A stretch of 64,000 nt of DNA, from positions 21,725,228-21,789,227 of the forward strand of contig CM039502.1 of NCBI GenBank assembly GCA_022432975.1. The letters are read 5' to 3'. The stretch comes from Begonia masoniana (Eukaryota; Streptophyta; Magnoliopsida; Cucurbitales; Begoniaceae). A model generated the notes under the pieces. That model did not search any database, was not told the origin of the DNA, and saw nothing but the letters and a program-made list of their open reading frames with translations. Below are positions 55,148 to 64,000 of the stretch, one piece after another (position 1 is the first letter of the stretch; every line of letters begins with the position of its first letter). The position numbers and the translations under genes were made by a program.

Positions 55148-57749
55148 TGTCACAGCCCTAAATCCGTACCCATATTTCCGTAATAATTTTTCATTTTCAT
55201 TTTTGTACTTATTTCTTTCCTCTACTTTAATTAAAACCTTACGCGGAAATTAAACGGTAGTTGAAATCAAAACTGAAATCAGAATTTAAAACTGAACCTC
55301 AAAGCATTTAAAACAAACCTTTAATAAATAATTAAACTTAAAAACATTTAAAAGAAACTTTAAAACAATTTAAGGAAGTGGGAGGGCAGAATCGGAACTC
55401 TGCCCTCAAATGGAGGCGGCGACCGATCTCTGCTCTGCAGCAGAGATCGATCGCTGCCATGCATTATAGCAGGGGCGATCGATCTCTGCTGCAGAGCAGA
55501 GATCGATCGCTGCTAGCTATGGCAGCAATCCGATCGCTACCAACTATAGCAGCGATCGATCTCTGCTCTGCAGCAGAGATCGATCGCTGCAAGCATGCAG
55601 CGATTCCTTCTCTTTCAGACTTCAAAACTTTAACACTTCACTTTTTACTCCTCGACTTAATTCATCAAATTTGCTCTCTGGAATCTGATTTCCAGAGAGC
55701 AAAACCTCTTCATTCATTAAACCAACAACCAACGTTCATAAAACCAACAACCAACAGTCACCATAACTCACCACTAAAATCTACTTAAATCCAATTTAAC
55801 TGTATCCTAAACTCAATCGAGTCGGGTCAGACTTTGCGGAGTCCAACTGCGTGGATGTATCTAAACATCGAGCTTAACCGTATCAACCTACAACCAATCA
55901 AAACATTTCCATAACATTCATTAAACAGTTTTAAACCGAAACGTTTTACATACAATTATCAAAACGTTATCTAATCCCTATCCAGATCCAAACAACCTAA
56001 ATATTCTATATATGTTCTCATACATTCATATTAACCATTAAACCCCCAAAATACATACACAACTTCCCTTCGGGTCATACGCGCCTCGACTGCTCAGCGC
56101 ACTCCCACGGCCATCATCCATCAACAGTTTACGCCTCGGGTGGAGGGATCTCATCCTCACCTGTGTAGAGGTCACCTACACCATAAACATAAGTCGTGAG
56201 CTTAAGGCTCAGTAAGTCTACGTGAATGCAATGCATGAACATGTATGTGCCATTTTCATAAAACCGTCTCTCATGCATTTCATTCATTCATTCATTCATT
56301 CATTCTCACCGTGACATTCTTTTGGTTACCGAAGTCTATTCACTCGGCAGATGGTTAGGGCCCGTCAAGCGGTTAGACAGCCCACACCATTTGAAGGGAG
56401 GAAAACCCGCTCACCACAGAACGCCGGGTCTGAACCTCACCCCGATAACCACATACAGAGGGTTGTTTACATGATACTTTACTTGCCTTTACGTGCATTT
56501 CTTTTCATGAAAACTATGCTCAAATTCATTTTCATGACGTTTTTAAAACTATGATGCATGAACAGATATAAACATAACATATCAATTATCATATGTACCA
56601 TCAAGACACTCAGGCATAACCTACAAAAGAACCAATCCTAACTACCCAACCAAAGCATTTAAACAATCAATTCTCCAATTTCCTCGAACAACAAAAGATC
56701 CTATGGTGTAGGCCAATCGGCCAAACAAGTCGCGGAGACTTACCTGACGTCCGTAGCACACTGAGTTCCGTCCACGAGCGTCGTTCGTCTGGGCAAAACA
56801 CAACATTCATAGTTAAAAACCAATTCGAGCTTCTAACGTCCAAATTTCAAACCTTAACTAAAGAATTCTCCTAATTCCTCAAACTTAGCTAATTAAAGCA
56901 TTTAGAACGTCGACCAATGCTCGATAATCCAAAATCCTCCATTTACGAGTTTTTCCCAAAAACCCGAAAATCTACTAATTTTAACTTTTTCACAAATTGA
57001 TTTTTCTTCGTCCAATAACGTCCAATACGTTCGATATATACTTAATCAAGGCTAACCTATTAATTACGAGCCCTAATTCGCATTTTTAAAGGATTTAAAT
57101 CGAAACCCTAACTTTCTAAAACATCGTAAAACTTGAAATAAAGGCTCTAAGATTATAGACACATACCTAGGGTAGCGAGAGAAGGAAGAAACGCGAAGGA
57201 CGGAGGAGAAACGGAGGAGAAACGGAGGTCGGATCGCCGGATTTCGTCGCAGGCAGAGGTCTTCTTCTTCTCTGGTTTTGGCGCGGCAGAGGTGAAATGA
57301 AAATGTGATGAATATTAGATTTTTAGGTTTTAGTTTTTGTTATTTATAATTTAATTTAATAAATTACATTTTTGCCCTTAGTACTTGTTTCGTCTCTCGT
57401 TTCATTAATCGTCTATCGATTTGATTTCCCCAAACTTCCATACTTCACCAATAAGTCCAATTCACCGATAGGGTTTATTCAAAACTGTCTGTTCGCAATT
57501 CGGACCTCGTTTACTATTTTTACTAAACGTCAATTACTTTACGAAAGACGTAATTACTCGGAATATAACGTTTAAACTCAGAAAATTCTCATAATTTCCT
57601 TAAAATTCTTATTATTCGTTAGGGTCATAATGACGCTTTCTTTTCGTGAAATGGACCTTATTTGACATATTTACAAAAATACCATCTAATAATATAATAT
57701 ATCAATATAATATATTAAATCCAAAAATCCGTACAAGCCGGATATTACA
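55148..57749 (-). mobile_element. LTR C (second copy)
   Basis: Near-identical to 39045-41650, with a few single-base indels. It includes the hairpin cluster (about 55425-55710), the CATT microsatellite and all module signals (donor complement near 56742, acceptor complement near 56176). Confidence 0.92.
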
Positions 57750-58985
57750 TAGGAGACTTAACCGTGTCACTCCAAGAGTATTCGCTATGATCGAGGATGA
57801 TAATGAAGCCCAGCATACAGTTACACAGGTACTATTTTGATTTGTAATGCCCCTGCCCATACATTGTTGGACATGGGGGCCACACACTTGTTGTGGCGAT
57901 GGACTTTGTGGTTAGGGAGAATTTATAGTTTGTGCCGGCGGACCAATTTTATAGTGTCATGCTGCCGTCTGGAGATTCTCTGCACTCTGATCAAGCAGTG
58001 CAAGGCGATGTTGTGTCAGTAGGGAACCAGCAATTGTATGCAAATCTTTTCATCATCGGTATGAAAGGATATGACATAATTCTGGGAATGAACTGGCTAT
58101 TTAGGCATCAGCCACCATTAACTGCAGGTCTAGGCTGGTATCTTTTAGATGCCCGAACGAGAAGGAGTTTTCTAATCGAGCAATACCGAAGAGACATAAA
58201 ATGTCTCTTGTATCCTCCATGGAGGCTCATCAACTGTTTAAATAAGGATGTGTAGGGTTTTTAGCCTACATGGTGGATACGCAGAAGCAAGGTGAGGAAG
58301 GACTTCGAGATATTCTGGTAGTTCGAGACTTCCTGGAGGTTTTCTAAGATGACTTACCAGGATTATTACCGGATCGCGAGATAGAGTTTGAAATTGAGCT
58401 ATGTCCTGGCGCTGAACCGATATCGAGGAACCCTTACCGTATAGCACTAATAGAATTGAAGGAGTTGAAAGCTCAGCTAAAAGAATTAGTGCACAAGGGC
58501 TTTGTACACCCTAGTTTCTCTCCGTGGGGCGCACAAATCCTATTTGTTAAGAAGAAGGATGAGTCTCTGCGTATGTGTATTGACTACCAAGAGCAGAATA
58601 AATTGACTATCAAGAATAAGTATCCGTTGCCAAGGATCGACGACTTATTTGACCTACTTCAAGGAGCTCGGGTATTTTCTAAGATCAACGGGCTACTATC
58701 AATTGAAGGTCAAGGCAGAGGATATTTCAAAGACTGCATTCAGGACTCGCTATGGGCATTATGAGTTTTTGGTGATGTCCTTTGGATTGACGAATGCCCC
58801 GACCGCGTTTATGGACCTGATGAACAGGATATTCTAGGATTTTCTTCACAAATTTATAATCGTTTTTATTGATGATATCTTGGTCTACTCTCGGAACGAA
58901 GATGATCATAAGGAGCATCTGAATGTAGTACTATCGACTTTGAGGAAGCACCAACTGTATGCCAAGCTATCAAAGTGTGGATTAT
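57750..58985 (+). pseudogene. Element D protease and RT (second copy)
   Basis: Matches 41651-42888. Differences include the protease site (DTG reads DMG) and a one-base loss in the next few codons that shifts the frame, a further frameshift near 58110 and TAG in place of CAG near 58836. RT ends at the same LTR junction. It is more damaged than the first copy and not functional. Confidence 0.87.
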
Positions 58986-59262
58986 TGTAACGCCCCGAGT
59001 TATCTGAATCCGGTTCGTTACTCATAATACTAAGCCGAGCTAAGAAACTTTTAAAAAAAAATTTTAAATTTTATCCAACGATCAAGTTTGACCCTTAAAT
59101 CATTAAAACTTGCAGCGAAAAAATCATTTGAGCAAAACAGAATTGAGCAAAACTATGAAAATGACGTTTGAATAATCAGTTATAATATTAAGGAATAATT
59201 CGGCCAAAAGTAAGGAAGACTTAAGCGTGAAATACTTAAAATTCAAAAAAAGTCAAACACAT
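58986..59262 (-). mobile_element. Truncated LTR piece (second copy)
   Basis: Matches 42889-43165, starting TGTAACGCCCCGAG and joined to the same integrase sequence. Confidence 0.65.
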
Positions 59263-59267
59263 ATTAG

Positions 59268-60139
59268 ATTTTCAAGGATCTTGGAGTAAATATTTATCAT
59301 TGTTGGAGTTTTCTTATAATAACAGCTTTCAAGCAACAATAGGGATGGCACCTTATGAAGCATTGTATGGACGAAAATTTAGATCACCTTTGTATTGTGA
59401 TGAAGTTGGTGAAGCACAGTTGCTTGGTCCTGACTTTGTGCAACAAGCTGTTGAGAAGATTGCCCTCATCCGCCAACGGATTTTGACAGCTCAAAGTCGA
59501 CAGAAAAGCTATGCCGATAGGAGGTGTAGAGAATTAGAATTTAAAGTTGGAGATGAGGTATTTCTTAAGGTTTCACTGTCCAAAGGAGTAGTGAGATTTA
59601 GGAAGAGGGGCAAGTTGAATCCAAGATACATTGGACCTTTCGTAGTCGTAAAGAGGATTGGGAAGACAGCCTATCAACTACAGTTACCAGACTCTATGGA
59701 AGGCATTCACAATGTGTTCCATATCAACAGGAACTGCCTAGCCTTAAAGAATGGCCCTGCTATGTTGAAACCGAGGATATTCTCCATGATGGAGTCGGGT
59801 GATGAAGACCAGCCTGCTGTGGTGTCAGGTACCATATTGATCAACTCTATGCCTGCTTTTACTTTAATAGATTCTGGTGCGACACATTCCTTTATAGCAT
59901 TTGCGTTTGCTGTTAAGTTAGATGTACAGTTTACCCTTTCCATACATGTGTTTAATGTTGCATTACCCTCTGGTGAACGCATGCACTCTAACCAAGTGAT
60001 GCTTGACAGTGATGTGTTAGTAGGGAACGTGAAATTAATAAATTTTTTAAGTATTGAAGAGCATGCTTGGGAGGAAAGGAATACCAAAGATACTTACAAG
60101 GTACCTAATGATTTAGTGGCAAGTAGAATGGAAGCATAA
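59268..60139 (+). pseudogene. Chimeric integrase C-terminus / protease ORF (second copy)
   Basis: Matches 43171-44000, with the open frame 59300-60139 (279 aa). It has the expected Gly in VGEAQLLG and VGDEVFLKV where the first copy has Cys and Arg, so it is closer to the ancestral sequence. The protease part carries DSGATHSFIA. The C-terminus reads on through KVPNDLVASRMEA to a stop at 60137-60139. Domain order is the same unusual one as in the first copy. Confidence 0.82.
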
Positions 60140-60879
60140 CAACAAAACATGCACATGCAAAATCATGCAGAGTTTTCTTTTCTCTATCAAATTGGAAATC
60201 ACTTATTTCCTAATTTTTAAAGGAAGGTGGGGCACGAAATTAGGAATGAGAGCCACAAAACTCATCAATCAAATTGGTCAAAGTTTCCTTTTATTAGGTT
60301 ACCTAATTTCCCTTTGTTTTTAGTCTACTTTCCTTTTATTAATTTGTTAAGTTTCCTAATCTTTAGATGTTTCATAATTACTTTCTTATTACATTAGAAT
60401 ATTTTGTAGCTTATTTAAAGGCATAAACCCTACAGTATTATAAAATTTTAGTAGAAGAAAGATGTTTTTATGATCTTATTAAGAAAATATATATAAATAA
60501 TTAAATTATCCTTAACTTATAAGATTGAGTTTTTGGGATTGTTTGTAACTTGTCATGATATCAGAGTCAGAAGTTCAGATTCCAATCTCGACAAAGTAAA
60601 AAGAAAAAAAATTAATTCAATTACAAAAATTCATATGTAAAGACCAATAAAAAAAATTATCTTACATGTGAGAAGAATGTGAAGAAAATATATATAAATG
60701 ATTAAATTATCTTCAATCCATGAATTTGAGTTTTTGGGATTGCAAGTAACTTGTCAAATCTAACTAATGTTTAAATTACAAACAGGGGGCAGGAGTCGGA
60801 CTTGTCTCTAAGTCAAGAACCATGAAAAATGGAGCTTCTGGTTTTGAGCATATTAAAGTGGAGAATCCAATCTATTACT
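60140..60879. other. Spacer between D and copia E (second copy)
   Basis: Matches 44041-44806 but lacks about 24 bp where the first copy duplicates TAGTCAAAGTTTC-type sequence (44200-44225). It ends in the TTACT target word at 60875-60879. Confidence 0.6.
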
Positions 60880-63800
60880 TGTTAGATATCTTATTTATAA
60901 CTCATTAACTTAGGTTACATAAATGTGACCCATGTGTACAAATTAATAATTGTTTAATAATATTAAGTGCTTAAATCCTATTGGTTAATTAATTAAGATA
61001 TATATTTATTTAAATAACTAATTTGATGGAAGTTTGTTTTTTTTTTTAAGTATTAAAAAAAATTGGTCATCTCGCTACCAATAAGATAGAAGACAATAGT
61101 TTCTTCTCCATCAAGACTATCAGAAAAGCCTAAGGGGTCAAGAGAGAGAAATCAATTTCTTGACAACTCGATTGATCTTCAAAACCTAATCACAGATCAA
61201 GGTATGCTCTCTCTATTAATTATATTTGTGAAAATTAATTTATTCAAAATCTTAATGTTTGAATTTATACAGACAATTAGGGTTATATATGAGATCTCAA
61301 AATCATAAAAAAAACTTACATGTGGTATCAGAGCCTTGTTTTAAAACATTTGATTTTCCATTATGAGTTTTATTTTGTTAATCGCATGTTTATCGGCTAC
61401 CTAATATTTAGCGATTGATAGTATAGACTTCTAGCAAAATTAACATGAATAATCTATAAGATCAAGAGATTTTGGGATTACTAATTTTCATCGCGGCACT
61501 GTTCACGCCGATACTGTTCACGCCAGTTATTGTTCATCTCCGAAAATATTGAAATAATTTCTTGATATTTTAGATTTTTTGTTTAACTGTATATATGGCA
61601 ATTACGTTTTGTAATTGTTAATTATTGAAACTGGATCAAGATATTATTTATAGTTTCTTGATTATTTAATTTGATATCTAAATTATGTATAATTTGTTAG
61701 TCACCAAAGTGGTTGAATTAGAAAATATTTCTTAGATATCAAATTAAATAAAGTCAATTAGTCATCTTTTATGTGATGCTCGCTAATGAGATGACATGAT
61801 GACAATTATAACTTTAACATGACTGTATTGATTTTCATTATTATAAAATATTTTGAATCGCCCAAATGTTGATTGGTTATTTTATAATTATGAATATAAT
61901 CGTGGTAAATTGATATGTTTTGATTAGGTGTGTTTAGTATATCCAAAGATAGCGAACATGTCTATTTTGAGTATACTAGTTGCCAATTATGCGAAATTAG
62001 ATTAAGTATCAATCATGTTTATTATTATATATTAATGTGTCACCCAAAGGAGAACTTCAATATATACTTATGATTGTTTGATTTCATTTTTACTCAAAGT
62101 ATTAATGATTGAGCATATTTTATATTTTACAGTATCTGTTTCCGTTTCTCTTCATTCGCAAGCTATGTCTATTACAAAGTTTTCTGGTCTCAATTTCTCT
62201 AAATTGGTGCGAACAGGTTCAGTTTCACCAAGATTTCCTAAAACATAAGGCATGGTTCGAAAAGAAAGGTAACCCTAGTGCTTTAGTATGTTTCGAATCA
62301 AACTTAGTTGAAGTTCCTTATAATACTTGGTGGATTGATTCTGGTTGTACCACTCATGTTTCTATTATAATGCAGGGATTCCTTACGACCCAAACTATAA
62401 GTCTAAATGAAAAGTATATCTTTATGGGAAATCGAGTCAAAGCTCCAGTTGAAGCCATTGGAACCTATCGTTTGATTTTAGACACTGGACATTATTTTGA
62501 CCTTTTTCAGACCTTTTATGTTCCATTTGTTTCTCGCAATTTGATTTCATTGTCCAAACTTGATACAACTGGGTATTCTTTTACTTTTGTGAATGAATGT
62601 TTCAGTTTGTTTAAAAATAACTTTTTCATTGATTCTGGTATTCTTTGTGATGGTTTGTACAAATTAAAGCTTGATAACATTTTTGCTGAGACTCTTTCAA
62701 CCGTGCATCATAATGTTGGAACTAAATGTGGTTTAGTGAATGAATATTATGCTGACTTGTGGCATAAACATTTGGGTTATATATCCAAAAAAAGAATTAA
62801 AAGATTGGTAAAGAATGAAATCATTCCACATTTAGATTTTACTGATCTTGTCATTTGTGTTGATTGTATTAAAGGAAAACAAACAAGAAACACAGTTAAG
62901 AAAGCAACACAAGAAGCACATAGCTCCTTGAAATTATACACACCGATATATGTGGTCCTTTTGATGTTTCATCTTTTGGTAGAAAAAGGTATTTTATCAC
63001 CTTTATTGATGATTTTTCATGTTATTGATATATCTATTTATTGCATGAAAAATCTCAATCAATAAATATTCTTGAAGTGTTTATCAATGAGGTTGAAAGA
63101 CAATTGGATAGAAATGTGAAAATTGTTAGATCTGATAGAGGTGGTGAATATTATGGATGTTATGATGAAACTAGACAACATCCAGGTCTATTTGCTAAGT
63201 TCCTTGAAAGTCGTGGTATATGTACTCAATACACAATGCCAAGAACACCAGAACAGAATGATGTTGCAGAAAGACGCAATCGTACTTTAATGGATATGGT
63301 TAAGAGTATGTTAAGTAATTCATCTTTACCCTTATCATTGTGGATGCATGCTTTAAAGACTGTTGTGTACTTATTAAAATAGGGTTCCTAGTAAGGCAGT
63401 CTCAGATACTCTGTTTGAACTGTGGACAGGAAGGAAACCTAGTTTAAGGTACCTGTGTGTTTGGGGTTGCCCGGTAGAAGTAAGAATTTATAATCCACAT
63501 GAAAAGAAACTAGATTCAAAAACAACCAGTGGTATCTTCATTAGTTATCCAGAAAAATCTAAAAGGTATAGATTTTACTATCCTAGCCATAGTACGAGAA
63601 TTGTTGAAACTGGAAATACTAAGTTGATTGAAAATGGTGAAATCAGTGGAAGTTTGGAAACATGTAAAGTGGAAATTTAGGAAGTTATGGTGAAAGTTCT
63701 GATACCTATAACTTCTTCTCAAGTTGTTGTTCCAACAGTTGTTGATCATATCAATAACTTACGAGAACAACAAATTAATGATCAAACACCACATGATGAA

Positions 63801-64000
63801 ATTGTCACAAATGAACCTATAATAGATGAACCACAAGAAATACCATTAAAAAGATCTGTAAGGGAAAAGAAATCTACTATTTCAAATGATTATGTGGTTT
63901 ATCTTCAAAAGTCTGAATTTCACTTAGGAATTGATGATGATTCAGTTTCGTTTTCACAAGCCATGGAAAGTGAGAATTCTGATAAATGGTTAGATGCCAT
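60880..64000 (+). mobile_element. Copia element E (second copy), runs off the window
   Basis: 5' LTR 60880-61320, PBS from about 61323, leader, then coding sequence as in the first copy to the window end (equivalent to 47926). The same gag deletion is present. Confidence 0.92.
62160..64000 (+). pseudogene. Copia E gag-protease-integrase remnant (second copy), incomplete at window edge
   Basis: A long frame to 63065 reads CEQVQFH (gag start region), then the deletion junction and HKAWFEKKGNPSALVCFES. Protease WWIDSGCTTHVS follows (about 62330; His here, Arg in the first copy), then the integrase zinc region (HKHLGYIS and CVDCIKGKQTRN, complete here). The frame is lost near 62940. Integrase core RSDRGGEYYG keeps the catalytic Asp (63127), and QNDVAERRNRTL follows. 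The TAG at about 63678 is shared with the first copy. The window ends before RT. Confidence 0.88.

Overview
This window is TE-dense plant nuclear DNA, probably from a eudicot (clade inferred, species not identified). Two lines of evidence point to a plant: a Bet1-like SNARE gene that splices cleanly from the sequence, and a remnant of a D-type cyclin. Almost everything else is nested Ty3/gypsy chromovirus-type retrotransposons (letters A-D, with LTRs F-J), one Ty1/copia element (E), a hAT transposon and a Mutator-like (MULE) scrap. There are two runs of exactly 100 N (5797-5896 and 53772-53871). These are conventional scaffold gaps, so order and distance across them are uncertain.

Layout. 1-3150: the only apparently intact host gene, a four-exon tail-anchored Bet1-like SNARE on the minus strand, then AT-rich flank. 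3160-5796: an LTR fragment, a MULE transposase remnant and a truncated 5' LTR of element A. 5897-14100: pol of element A, heavily damaged by nonsense mutations, and its 3' LTR, which is split by solo LTR G (9974-12355, TSD GTATT). 14101-35579: element B. Its reverse-transcriptase gene is split at 14347/28606 by F (14348-28600, TSD GATGA) and at 28766/31146 by solo LTR I (TSD CGACG). F is a non-coding element on the minus strand. It carries a hAT transposon (14785-19059, TSD TTAACTAT), a solo LTR H (23599-25906, TSD GACTT) and a 31-bp minisatellite of 87 units; its sister LTR has only 8 units. 35580-44000: an LTR fragment, the broken gag and pol of element D, and element C (gag, PBS and LTR on the minus strand) inserted between them. 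An odd integrase-protease chimeric ORF ends this block. 44807-50243: copia element E with TSD TTACT. 50520-53771: a SIRE-like LTR, the cyclin D fragment and LTR J. 54619-64000: a second, nearly identical copy of 38512-47926, which is either a recent tandem duplication or a haplotype/assembly duplicate.

The element genes would have worked together as usual: gag for the particle, then protease, reverse transcriptase, RNase H and integrase with a C-terminal chromodomain. None of the copies here looks autonomous, and the nonsense changes are mostly C-to-T or G-to-A, as expected of methylated, silenced DNA.

The most unusual signal is in the LTRs. Nine LTRs from otherwise divergent families share one architecture: an acceptor-like AG, a mini-exon of about 45-56 nt, a strong donor (AG/GTAAGT), a small GGCC-type hairpin and the word CCTACATCA. 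About 450-630 nt later comes a TACTAAG-like word and an acceptor-like TGATGTAG/GTGA whose sequence is complementary to the donor-side word. The pairing survives through compensatory and G-U changes between families. It looks like a leader intron inside the LTR whose two splice sites are held together by a conserved helix.
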